DNA from: Fulvivirga lutea | Lineage (GTDB): Bacteria > Bacteroidota > Bacteroidia > Cytophagales > Cyclobacteriaceae | NCBI RefSeq assembly: GCF_017068455.1 | Contig: NZ_CP070608.1 | Location: forward strand, 2,151,488 to 2,215,487 | Length of the DNA stretch: 64,000 bases | Reading direction: 5' to 3' | In this document: positions 8,135 through 15,140 of the stretch, one piece after another | Numbering within the stretch: the stretch's first letter is position 1 | Layout of the letters: every line of letters begins with the position of its first letter | Notes under the pieces: generated by a model | Seen by the model: the letters and a program-made list of their open reading frames with translations, nothing else | What the model was told of the DNA's origin: nothing | Databases searched by the model: none | Position numbers and translations under genes: made by a program

Positions 8135-8662
8135 ATGGAAACTAACGAATCAACAATCTCTGTAAAGTCGGTATCGATTAAATGGGGACTTATTTTAGGA
8201 ATTATATCAATTGCTTTATTCTTAACTATTGCCATTGCACAACTTCAAGGTAATTCAGCCATACAGTGGTTCGGCTATATACCGGCAATACTTTTGATCT
8301 TCTTGGCTCATAAAGAATTTAAGGAGCAAGGTGATGGCTTCATGAGCTATGGCCAGGGATTAGGAATAGGCACTTTGATAGTAGCTATTTCATCGGCCAT
8401 TTCATCTGTTTTTGCGTATGTATATATCAAGTTTATAGATCCTACTTACATGGATATCGTGAAGGAATTGCAGGTAGAGGAAATGATGAACAGTGGCATG
8501 AGTGATGCTGAAATTGAGCAAGCACTTGAATTCTCTCAAGGGTTCATGACACCAGGATTCATAATGATTATGGCCTTTTTGGTCTCTGTATTCTTCGGAT
8601 TTCTTATATCTTTGGTCGTTAGTGCGATTACAAAGAATAATAATCCTGCTCTGGAGGTTTAA
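8135..8662 (+). CDS. DUF4199 membrane protein (second copy)
   Basis: A 175-residue paralogue of the preceding protein with the same four-helix layout and the signature AHKEFKEQGDGFMSYGQGLGIG. The loop between helices 3 and 4 carries an acidic stretch (VKELQVEEMMNSGMSDAEIEQALE). It sits 117 bases after the first copy and 2 bases before the glycosyltransferase gene, so it is likely co-transcribed with the glycosyltransferases. Its function is unknown. Confidence 0.85.
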   Translation: METNESTISVKSVSIKWGLILGIISIALFLTIAIAQLQGNSAIQWFGYIPAILLIFLAHKEFKEQGDGFMSYGQGLGIGTLIVAISSAISSVFAYVYIKFIDPTYMDIVKELQVEEMMNSGMSDAEIEQALEFSQGFMTPGFIMIMAFLVSVFFGFLISLVVSAITKNNNPALEV

Positions 8663-8664
8663 AT

Positions 8665-9630
8665 ATGCAAAAAATTGATATTTCAGTAGTGGTTCCTTTA
8701 TATAACGAAGAGGAATCATTGCCTGAATTATGTGAATGGGTAAGCCGTGTGATGATCTCACATGGCTTTTCTTATGAGTTGATTTTGGTGGATGATGGGA
8801 GTGACGACACCTCCTGGAACGTTATTCAGGAACTTTCCGCCAAAAATCAGCATATAAAAGCATTAAAGTTTAACAGGAATTATGGCAAATCAGCTGCTTT
8901 AAATAGCGGTTTTAAACAAACGCAAGGCAGCGTAGTCATTACCATGGATGCCGATTTACAGGACAGTCCGGACGAAATTCCTGCTTTATATAAGAAGATA
9001 AAAGAAGAGGGCTTTGATATGGTAAGTGGCTGGAAGAAAAAGCGCCATGATCCGATTACCAAAACCATACCTTCCAAATTCTTTAACTACGTTACCAGAA
9101 AAATTTCAGGCATTAAACTTCATGATTTTAACTGTGGTTTAAAGGCCTACAGGGGTGAAATGGTAAAGCATTTGAATGTGTATGGCGAGATGCACCGCTA
9201 TATTCCGGTGATTGCTAAATGGAACGGTTACCGAAAAATAGGCGAGCAGGTAGTGCAACATAGAGAAAGAAAGTATGGCACCACAAAATTTGGGTTAGAG
9301 CGTTTTGTGAATGGTTTTTTGGATTTACTCTCCATCACTTTTGTAAGCCGATTTAAGCGTAAGCCCATGCATTTTTTTGGTTTGTTGGGCACATTATCCT
9401 TCTTCTCAGGCTTCGTTATTACCTGCTATGTTATTGGAGATAAGTTGTATAAGCTGCATAATAAATTACCGGTAAGAGATATTACCGATCAGCCACTGTT
9501 TTTTTTGGCTTTGGTGGCTTTAGTGGTTGGAGTACAACTGTTTTTAACCGGATTCTTGGCAGAGATGCTTGCCATGAAATCCAATTCCAGTAAAGATTAT
9601 CTCGTATCAGATTCTATTCGAGTGAGCTAA
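8665..9630 (+). CDS. GT2 glycosyltransferase, polyprenyl-phosphate (GtrB/DPM1-like) type
   Basis: A 321-residue protein. The GT-A domain starts ISVVVPLYNEEESLPEL, with nucleotide-sugar/metal motifs DDGSDD and DADLQDSPDEIP. RERKYGTTKFGLERFVNGFLDLLSI is typical of enzymes that move a sugar onto a polyprenyl phosphate at the membrane face. Two transmembrane helices close the protein (FFGLLGTLSFFSGFVITCYVIG and PLFFLALVALVVGVQLFLTGFLAEM). The sugar and lipid acceptor cannot be read. Its stop overlaps the next start as TAATG. Confidence 0.88.
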   Translation: MQKIDISVVVPLYNEEESLPELCEWVSRVMISHGFSYELILVDDGSDDTSWNVIQELSAKNQHIKALKFNRNYGKSAALNSGFKQTQGSVVITMDADLQDSPDEIPALYKKIKEEGFDMVSGWKKKRHDPITKTIPSKFFNYVTRKISGIKLHDFNCGLKAYRGEMVKHLNVYGEMHRYIPVIAKWNGYRKIGEQVVQHRERKYGTTKFGLERFVNGFLDLLSITFVSRFKRKPMHFFGLLGTLSFFSGFVITCYVIGDKLYKLHNKLPVRDITDQPLFFLALVALVVGVQLFLTGFLAEMLAMKSNSSKDYLVSDSIRVS

Positions 9631-10595
9631 TGCGCTTCTATTCTGTAATCATTCCTATTTATAATCGTCCGCAAGAAATTGATGAGTTGCTTGAAAGCTT
9701 AACGAAGCAAACCTATACCAATTTTGAGGTTTTGGTGATCGAAGATGGTTCTTCAAAAAAGTGCGAACACATCGTTCAGAAGTATGCAGATAAATTAGAT
9801 GTACAGTATTACTTCAAAGAAAATTCCGGGCAGGGGTTTAGCCGTAATTTCGGTTTCGAAAAAGCCAAAGGCAATTACTTCATTGTCTTTGATTCCGATT
9901 GCCTGATACCGGAGCATTACTTTCAGGCAGTGGAGGATTACTTGACTGAACACAAGGTAGATGCGTTTGGTGGACCGGATAAGGCACATGCATCTTTCAC
10001 ACCTATGCAAAAGGCCATTAGTTATTCCATGACATCGCCATTTACGACCGGTGGTATTAGAGGGAATAAGAAGCATTACGGCACTTTCCACCCACGCAGT
10101 TTTAACATGGGCATTTCACGTAAAGTTTTTGAGAAAGTAGGCGGTTATAAGATTACCCGTATGGGCGAAGATCTGGAATTTAGTATGCGAATTATTAAAG
10201 CAGGATTTAAAACTGCTTTAATACCAGATGCCTATGTTTACCACAAGCGTAGGACTTCATTACCACAGTTTTATAAGCAGCTTCATTTCTTTGGCAGAGC
10301 CAGAATAAACGTAGGACGCTTTTATGAGGAGGAAGTAAAGCTGTTTCACTGGTTTCCTGCATTATTTACGCTTGGCTTTATATCATTGCCATTCTGGTCG
10401 GCAGTTAATATATATGTAAGCATGGCAGCTTATAGTGTATATGGGCTCTTCTTTTTAATCAATTTTAGCAGCTCTTTGGCACAGAATAAGAATATTCATG
10501 TGGCCGTATTGAGCATAGCAACCTCCTTTGTACAGTTGTTTGCTTATGGCGTTGGGTTTTTGACTGAGTTGGGAAGGAAGTTGGTGGTGGGGTGA
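9630..10595 (+). CDS. GT2 family glycosyltransferase
   Basis: A 321-residue enzyme. A GT-A domain begins YSVIIPIYNRPQEIDELLESL, with EDGSS and the DSDCLIP metal-binding motif. An acceptor-side GEDLEFSMRI (ED-x-E-like) motif lies near residue 180. Two C-terminal hydrophobic stretches suggest membrane attachment. It is coupled to the preceding polyprenyl-phosphate transferase by a one-base overlap, so both probably act in the same envelope glycan or lipid pathway. It ends 3 bases before the stop of the convergent VOC gene. Confidence 0.87.
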   Translation: MRFYSVIIPIYNRPQEIDELLESLTKQTYTNFEVLVIEDGSSKKCEHIVQKYADKLDVQYYFKENSGQGFSRNFGFEKAKGNYFIVFDSDCLIPEHYFQAVEDYLTEHKVDAFGGPDKAHASFTPMQKAISYSMTSPFTTGGIRGNKKHYGTFHPRSFNMGISRKVFEKVGGYKITRMGEDLEFSMRIIKAGFKTALIPDAYVYHKRRTSLPQFYKQLHFFGRARINVGRFYEEEVKLFHWFPALFTLGFISLPFWSAVNIYVSMAAYSVYGLFFLINFSSSLAQNKNIHVAVLSIATSFVQLFAYGVGFLTELGRKLVVG

Positions 10596-10598
10596 CAG

Positions 10599-10982
10599 TT
10601 AAACTGTATCAATTCTCCATGGTGGATTTAATCTATTTTCGCCACTATAAAATAATATAAGCTGATTACCATCTAAATCTTTCAATCGGGCTTCACGCCA
10701 AAGCCATCGTTGGTCTGTTGGTTCCAGATCAAATTCAATTCCTTTAGCTTTCAAATTCTGAACATGTTCATCTAAGTTCTCACATTCAAAATAAACATAA
10801 ATGCCATCACCTTCTGGAAGTTTATCAGTTAGGTGAATTGAGAATGTTGAATTACCATCAGGGCACTCGAACCGTGCATAATGAGGCAGGGATTTTACTA
10901 TCAATTTTAACCCTAACTTTTCATAAAAAGGAATTGATTTGTTTAAATCTAATGATGGTACGGTTATTTGGTTGAGGTTCAT
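10599..10982 (-). CDS. VOC (glyoxalase/bleomycin resistance) superfamily protein
   Basis: A 127-residue single VOC module pair: MNLNQITVPSLDLNKSIPFYEKLGLKLI, then VYFECENLDEHVQNLKAKGIEF, then LKDLDGNQLILFY. The family covers metal-dependent lyases, dioxygenases and antibiotic-binding proteins, and nothing here selects one. The 3' end nearly touches the convergent glycosyltransferase gene. About 240 bases without a gene lie upstream, before the next minus-strand gene. Confidence 0.85.
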   Translation of the reverse strand: MNLNQITVPSLDLNKSIPFYEKLGLKLIVKSLPHYARFECPDGNSTFSIHLTDKLPEGDGIYVYFECENLDEHVQNLKAKGIEFDLEPTDQRWLWREARLKDLDGNQLILFYSGENRLNPPWRIDTV

Positions 10983-11225
10983 ATTGGTCGAGTAGTAGTT
11001 TGATTGAGAAAGTTTGGTTTACTTAGTTGGTAAATAGATTACATATTTACCATTAGACTAAGTCATAGTGTTTTACTATTTCTATGCCAGAACTATTTAC
11101 ATGCAACACACGCCCTTTTAGAAAATATATACCACAAGGGGCTATAAATATAAACGTAGTATTTTCTGCCAACTATCTCAACGATCAGAAGTCATAAACG
11201 GCTAATTTCTTTATAATTCTTTGCT

Positions 11226-11843
11226 TTAGTTTGAATTGGCTCCTGCAAGAATTGGCTGGTTTACAATTGAGTCGTAAGCATAATCAATCAAGGTTACAAT
11301 TTCTGTCACCTTATCGAACTTGATTCTTAGCCAGCCAAAATGTGTAGTTTCATTTATTTTGTGTTGTATTCCTACAATCTGCACAGAATCAGCCCAATTA
11401 CCTTCATAGGATATTTCGCCATTGGTATAGGTATTTCTTATGGCCAAAGCACCGAAATCAGATGTCCATTGTTGATTTTGTTTAACTTCAAAATCTATGA
11501 TTTCGCCAGAATTTTCGGCAACCAAAAGACCCATACTCAAAAAATTTTCATCTATTGGTGGTCCAGATTTAATCAGATTAGCTCCAATTGGGTTCATGCC
11601 TGCATACAAGCGGTCGCCCAGACTATTTGCGGTCAATTCTACAAAAATTGTAAAATCTACATGTCCATCCTCTGACAAGTCTATGGCAATAGCACTTGGA
11701 TCGCCATATTGTACAGTTCGTCCATCTAATTTGTATACAATTGAATTGGTCGGTTTGATGATTCCATCGTCATCATCACACCCGAAAAAAAACAGACCCC
11801 CTAGAATGATTATACCAAGCAGGAAAAATTTAGATTTCATCAA
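11226..11843 (-). CDS. Predicted lipoprotein of unknown function
   Basis: A 205-residue protein with a lipoprotein signal: KSKFFLLGIIILGGLFFFGC with an acidic DDDDG straight after the Cys. The mature part is beta-rich, with no catalytic motif I recognise. An ending like THFGWLRIKFDKVTEIVTLIDYAYDS recalls short outer-membrane-anchored proteins of Bacteroidota. An acidic residue at +2 often accompanies surface export in this phylum (inference). It lies just 3', on the minus strand, of the cassette-like array; no GCTAAC/GTTAGC-ended palindrome follows it. Confidence 0.7.
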   Translation of the reverse strand: MMKSKFFLLGIIILGGLFFFGCDDDDGIIKPTNSIVYKLDGRTVQYGDPSAIAIDLSEDGHVDFTIFVELTANSLGDRLYAGMNPIGANLIKSGPPIDENFLSMGLLVAENSGEIIDFEVKQNQQWTSDFGALAIRNTYTNGEISYEGNWADSVQIVGIQHKINETTHFGWLRIKFDKVTEIVTLIDYAYDSIVNQPILAGANSN

Positions 11844-11888
11844 TTATAGAATATTATTTGGTTGATCTTTATTCTTAAATACACACCT

Positions 11889-12164
11889 GTTAGGCGCGTT
11901 TGTTTACTTTCCCGATAGCTATCGGGATTACAGGGCATAAAATTAGCACGATTTGGATTTAGAACCTACATGTCTGCCGAAACTGTAAGTGAAGGCAGAG
12001 TCCTATATGAAGCAGCTTAAGACACCCCTTTCTTACAAGTAGTCCACAAGTTAAGAGATGAAAGTGGATGTGAAATGCTAACCCAAAAAAGTGTGTGTTA
12101 ATCGCACTTGAGCATTTAGAACTTCGTACGTTGAAGTCCAAGTGCGCTCTTATAAAATGTTAGC
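11889..12164 (-). repeat. Long repeat copy A with attC-like 88-base core
   Basis: These 276 bases match 13234-13509 without an indel and with 13 differences by eye (about 95%). The 88-base end nearest the gene (12077-12164) folds on itself. Outer arms are GCTAAC (12077-12082) and GTTAGC (12159-12164). Inner arms are CGCACTTG (12103-12110) and CAAGTGCG (12139-12146), with ACTTC/GAAGT inside. The rest holds the palindrome CCCGATAGCTATCGGG (11911-11926) and a TCTGCC/GGCAGA hairpin. The copy begins 6 bases after the TonB-protein stop, as an attC site does in a cassette. Confidence 0.75.
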
Positions 12165-12170
12165 ATGAGT

Positions 12171-12743
12171 TTAAAATCCTATAGGAATCATATAAGCCCA
12201 GGCTCCAGTATTACGTCCTTTGTATATGGCTGGTTTGAATTTTAGCTCTCTATTAAGTTGTTCAATAATATTTTTGTCAAGCAATTCACTCCCAGTCCCT
12301 TTTTTGAGGCTTCCAGCAAAATTTCCTTCTTTGTCGATGACAAGTTCTATGAAAATTTGACCTGTAAATTCAGATTTTCTAATCTCGTCAGAAGAGTTGA
12401 GAGCTTTTCTTATTTGAGTTACAAGTTTTGGGTTTAGGGAATAGTCTTTGTTATTTATAGGGTATTCTTTCTCTTTGTACAAAAATTTAGGGTCTTCATC
12501 TACCACAAGAAGAGGCATAATATCATGATACTCTATATCAATTTTTAGTTCCTCTTTAAGTAGGTTAATAGCTTTTGCATTTCTATTCTGAACAGCAAGT
12601 TGGAGATAGAAATTTGCTGAATCAATATTATTTTGTTTTATAAAGTTTTTCCCTTTTTCAAGGTATTCTTGTCCAGTGTTCTTCGACTGAGAGATTGAAA
12701 GTGATGAAATGCTTAATAAAAAGTATGCAAGTATGTATTTCAT
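12171..12743 (-). CDS. TonB C-terminal-domain protein, exported
   Basis: The preferred start is the ATG at 12743, giving 190 residues with a clean signal peptide (MKYILAYFLLSISSLSISQ). An ATG 15 bases upstream (12758) is also in frame. A short helical stretch (EYLEKGKNFIKQNNIDSANFYLQLAVQ) resembles one TPR. The C-terminal 80 residues read like a TonB energy-transducer domain: EFTGQIFIELVIDKEGNFAGSLKKGTGSELLDKNIIEQL, then FKPAIYKGRNTGAWAYMIPIGF. It has no membrane anchor beyond the signal, so it is probably periplasmic and not a true TonB. It occupies one cassette-like unit. Confidence 0.75.
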   Translation of the reverse strand: MKYILAYFLLSISSLSISQSKNTGQEYLEKGKNFIKQNNIDSANFYLQLAVQNRNAKAINLLKEELKIDIEYHDIMPLLVVDEDPKFLYKEKEYPINNKDYSLNPKLVTQIRKALNSSDEIRKSEFTGQIFIELVIDKEGNFAGSLKKGTGSELLDKNIIEQLNRELKFKPAIYKGRNTGAWAYMIPIGF

Positions 12744-12758
12744 ATAGTTATAATTCAT

Positions 12759-12810
12759 GCTAACGTTTAGTACAAAAAGTCGTTTTGACGCTTTTTATAC
12801 ATTGTTGTGT
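12759..12810 (-). repeat. Short attC-like imperfect palindrome
   Basis: About 52 bases form an imperfect inverted repeat. GCTAACG is at the TonB-gene end, AAAAAG (from about 12774) pairs with CTTTTT (12791-12796), and TTGTTGTG is at the far end. On the minus strand it lies between the membrane-protein gene, whose last 16 bases it overlaps, and the TonB-protein gene. Size and arm layout match small attC sites of integron cassettes. Confidence 0.5.
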
Positions 12811-13199
12811 ATTCGTTTTTTGTCTTTCCTTAGAACCATCCAAATTAGAAAAGCAAATGCCAAAGTTAGTAAAGTGAAAAATTTTTCAAAATTGGTTTTC
12901 GCTAAGATGTTCCCAACAGTATTCATTCCAAATAGGATTAAGAAGATCCATAAGGCAACATCCACAATTTTCATTGGTATAATTTCAGTCAAATAGTTTC
13001 CCTTTATTAATAATACAAAGCATAAAAAGAGATTAACTAGAATCGAAACACTCTCAAAAACATACATTTCAGTGTCATTCTTTAATCTTCCTCCCCAAGT
13101 AATTTCATAAGGAATTATTTTTATCACTATGCACAAATGAAAAAGTATCACGGCTACTAATAACCATAGCATCATTTTAATTGCAATTCTTGGATTCAT
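12795..13199 (-). CDS. Small four-helix membrane protein, unknown
   Basis: A 134-residue protein with four hydrophobic segments: IKMMLWLLVAVILFHLCIVI, YVFESVSILVNLFLCFVLLI, IVDVALWIFLILFGMNTVGNIL and FTLLTLAFAFLIWMVL. The C-terminal tail is basic (RKDKKRIHNNV). There is no recognised family; similar orphan membrane proteins are frequent in cassette arrays. Its 3' end overlaps the short attC-like palindrome, and repeat copy B begins about 24 bases upstream of its start, so it forms a single-gene cassette-like unit. Confidence 0.6.
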   Translation of the reverse strand: MNPRIAIKMMLWLLVAVILFHLCIVIKIIPYEITWGGRLKNDTEMYVFESVSILVNLFLCFVLLIKGNYLTEIIPMKIVDVALWIFLILFGMNTVGNILAKTNFEKFFTLLTLAFAFLIWMVLRKDKKRIHNNV

Positions 13200-13233
13200 T
13201 CTTTAATTCTGAGTTTTTGATGTTAACGCCCAT

Positions 13234-13509
13234 GTAAGGCACGTTTGTTTACTTTCTCGATAGCTATCGGGATTACGGAGCATAAAATTAGCATGATTTG
13301 GATTTAGAACCTACGTGTCTGCCGAAACTGTAAGTGAAGGCAGAGTCCTATATAAAGCAGCTTGAAACACCCCTTTCTTACAAGAAGTCCACAAGTTAAG
13401 AGATGAAAGTGGATGTGAAATGCTAACCCAAAAAAGTGTGTGTTAATCGCACTTGAGCATTTAGAACTTCGTACGTTGAAGTCCAAGTGCGCTCTTAAAG
13501 AATGTTAGC
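13234..13509 (-). repeat. Long repeat copy B with attC-like 88-base core
   Basis: The second copy of the 276-base repeat, offset by 1345 bases from copy A. Its core (13422-13509) keeps the outer arms GCTAAC/GTTAGC and inner arms CGCACTTG (13448-13455) / CAAGTGCG (13484-13491). The 16-base palindrome has one mismatch here (13256-13271). The copy ends 10 bases from the YoeB stop. Both copies sit in the same orientation 3' of unrelated genes. Confidence 0.75.
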
Positions 13510-13519
13510 GCTTGTTATT

Positions 13520-13777
13520 TTAGTCATAGTGAAACCTGCATTTTACTATATAAACTTCATCGTCTTTAACTTGATAAATTAACCTATGCTCACCATCAAT
13601 CCTTCTAGACCAAAAACCACTGTACTTGTATTTCAATGGTTCTGGCTTACCAATTCCATCAAAAGGATTTCTAGCAATGTCCTTAATTAAGTTATTTATT
13701 CGTTTTAGAATCTTTTTGTCAGTCTTTTGCCAGTACAGGTAGTCCTCCCAGGACTCGTCAACAAAAATGTATTTCAT
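13520..13777 (-). CDS. yoeB: YoeB-type toxin (ribosome-dependent mRNA interferase)
   Basis: An 85-residue protein matching the Txe/YoeB family over its full length (MKYIFVDESWEDYLYWQKTDKK). The residues used for cleavage in E. coli YoeB are present at the same positions: E46 (KPEPLK), R65 (GEHRLIY), H83 and Y84 (CRFHYD end). It should cut mRNA in the ribosomal A site when not bound by antitoxin. It shares one base with the antitoxin stop, which is typical translational coupling. The pair is a cassette-like unit closed by repeat copy B. Confidence 0.93.
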   Translation of the reverse strand: MKYIFVDESWEDYLYWQKTDKKILKRINNLIKDIARNPFDGIGKPEPLKYKYSGFWSRRIDGEHRLIYQVKDDEVYIVKCRFHYD

Positions 13778-14028
13778 TAATCTAGGAGTTCTTTCTTAAA
13801 TGAATCTCCTGACTTAAACTTTGAGATTGCAGAGTCTAGCCTTTGTTCATTGACTTTGGAAGATAATTCACGCTGAGTTGTAGTAAGGGAATTATATTCG
13901 TCAAGAGACATAATGACAACACCTGTGTCTTTACCTCTGTTAATAATTAATGTTTCAAAATTATTGGTCACATTGTCCAAGTATCTTTTGATGTCTTTTC
14001 TAAAATCTGATAAAGTTGTGGTTAGCAT
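13777..14028 (-). CDS. yefM: YefM/Phd-family antitoxin
   Basis: An 83-residue antitoxin. The N-terminal DNA-binding half shows the Phd/YefM pattern LSDFRKDIKRYLDNVTNNFETLIINRGKDTGVVIMSLDEYNSL. A helical C-terminal toxin-neutralising tail follows (LDSAISKFKSGDSFKKELLD). It should bind YoeB and repress its own operon. The upstream region carries two TGTACA cores spaced exactly as in the known YefM operator. The ATG at 14028 is 11 bases from the first operator copy. Confidence 0.92.
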   Translation of the reverse strand: MLTTTLSDFRKDIKRYLDNVTNNFETLIINRGKDTGVVIMSLDEYNSLTTTQRELSSKVNEQRLDSAISKFKSGDSFKKELLD

Positions 14029-14038
14029 ATTTTAAATA

Positions 14039-14062
14039 TTATGTACAAATTTATGTACATAA
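14039..14062 (-). promoter_or_regulatory. YefM-YoeB operator pair (two TGTACA palindromes)
   Basis: TTATGTACAAAT (14039-14050) is followed at once by the perfect palindrome TTATGTACATAA (14051-14062). The TGTACA cores (14042-14047, 14054-14059) are 12 bp apart centre to centre. As I recall, the E. coli yefM operator has the same short-plus-long palindrome arrangement and spacing. Confidence 0.85.
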
Positions 14063-14111
14063 TTTAGTTTTAAAAAGTTTCAAATTGATTAAAATCCTGC
14101 AAGAAATAAGC

Positions 14112-14381
14112 GCTAACACCCGGCTAGCGCGCTGTGTGCTACCTGAGCTGATTTGCACGCAAAGTAATGAATTCTGTGTTTTGAGCCAAGTTGCAGAGAC
14201 TTAGGCAAAGGCCTTTCTACACTCCTTGCCGCCCGAGTCTGCTCGAGGGCTTACTCCCTGAAAGTCGCTGAAGGAAGATCTAGGGTTAAAAGCCAAAAAT
14301 GTAAACACAGAATGAATGGTCGATTAGCAGTAACTTATAAAAAAAAGTACTTAAATATATGTGATGCTAGCCTATGTTAGC
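14112..14381 (-). repeat. attC-like nested palindrome C (270 bases)
   Basis: The outer arms are GCTAACA-CCC-GGCTAGC (14112-14128) and GCTAGCC-TA-TGTTAGC (14366-14381). The two 7-bp blocks pair perfectly and are separated by 3 bases on one side and 2 on the other. Inside, ATTCTGTGTTT (14171-14181) pairs with AAACACAGAAT (14303-14313), and a CCCGAG / CTCG-A-GGG hairpin sits near the centre. It begins 5 bases after the CPBP-protease stop and ends about 50 bases before the antitoxin operator. The centre does not match copies A and B. Confidence 0.7.
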
Positions 14382-14386
14382 ACACC

Positions 14387-15043
14387 TTATATTAATGTCA
14401 CCATTAAATTTACGGACATATGCATCAATATTGATGACCAAATATTATCTGATTTAGAATACAACCAACTACTAATCAGTCCAATGAAGAATGCGATATA
14501 TGCAGTGTGGAATTCAAATGCACTTGGTTCAATAAAAATAATGACGAAAGGTAGATGAATGAAAGCAAATAGAGATGCCGTTATCAGTATTGCTTTACCT
14601 CTTGAAAGAGTTTTTTGTAATTCAGTTTGAACTGACAACTTGAAAAACATCTCTTCAGCAAATGGAATAATTATTATACCAGCAATGATGTTTGGCCAGG
14701 TTTGTATTGTGCCTCCGAAATCATATGTTATGAAATAATTTGTATTAAAAAGTGTATTGAACAACCAGTTTAAAGGTGTTTGTACAAAAGGAAAAGAAAC
14801 TCCCAAGACTATAGATAACCATAGAAGTTTACTATTAAAAATATGGAATTTAGATTGATCAAAATATTTGGTTATTGTAAGGAATATAATCACTAATAAT
14901 AATTCAAAAACGGCAGTAAAAAATATGTAATTATTCCAAAGTGCTTCTTGATCATCAAAGTCTACGATTAACAGCAAAGCAGCATTAATAAGGAGGATAC
15001 CAAAAAATAATAGAGTATATATTATTGCCTTAACAACGTGCAT
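14387..15043 (-). CDS. CPBP-family intramembrane metalloprotease (CAAX-protease-like)
   Basis: A 218-residue protein with about six to seven membrane helices. The three CPBP motifs can be located: the first as PFAEEMFFKL (residues EE kept, but the usual Arg is Lys), the second as FAFIHLPF, and the third as HMSVNLM near the C-terminus. Family members cleave within the membrane or protect against peptides such as bacteriocins; the substrate is unknown. It is followed 3' by palindrome C, which makes it the right-most cassette-like unit. No such site is visible upstream of its start. Confidence 0.78.
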   Translation of the reverse strand: MHVVKAIIYTLLFFGILLINAALLLIVDFDDQEALWNNYIFFTAVFELLLVIIFLTITKYFDQSKFHIFNSKLLWLSIVLGVSFPFVQTPLNWLFNTLFNTNYFITYDFGGTIQTWPNIIAGIIIIPFAEEMFFKLSVQTELQKTLSRGKAILITASLFAFIHLPFVIIFIEPSAFEFHTAYIAFFIGLISSWLYSKSDNIWSSILMHMSVNLMVTLI

Positions 15044-15140
15044 TTTGGACCTTTAGATCTTCAACTATAATATATCTAGATAGACAAATGAAATTTACTT
15101 CCCTAATCTAACCCATTTCAACCTTCTTCAAAAGTACAGG

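Noticed and set aside
8402-8761. 119-codon minus-strand ORF opposite the second DUF4199 gene
   Set aside because: It runs antisense to two well-supported genes and reads as low-quality translation with no domain.
10983-11225. Possible fifth attC-like site 3' of the lipoprotein gene
   Set aside because: It contains an ACACACGCCC...AAGGGGC-like pairing but no GCTAAC/GTTAGC ends. Taken as outside the array.
11340-11865. Plus-strand ORFs of 111 and 122 codons opposite the lipoprotein gene
   Set aside because: The minus-strand frame has a convincing lipoprotein signal. The plus-strand translations have no domain or signal and start inside the gene.
11911-11926. CCCGATAGCTATCGGG as a possible insertion-sequence end or origin element
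   Set aside because: This palindrome also sits in repeat B (one mismatch) and, as I recall, is a common dispersed motif in Bacteroidota. No transposase or target-site duplication is seen.
11959-12141. 60-codon minus-strand ORF in repeat A, and its counterpart at 13304-13486 in repeat B
   Set aside because: Three of the four differences I traced within the frame change the amino acid, which gives no sign of protein-level selection. The frames lie inside a palindromic recombination-like site. Treated as chance ORFs.
14021-14026. Extra GTTAGC at the antitoxin start as another recombination core
   Set aside because: It is the reverse complement of the first codons (ATG CTA AC) and has no paired partner nearby. 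Probably coincidence.
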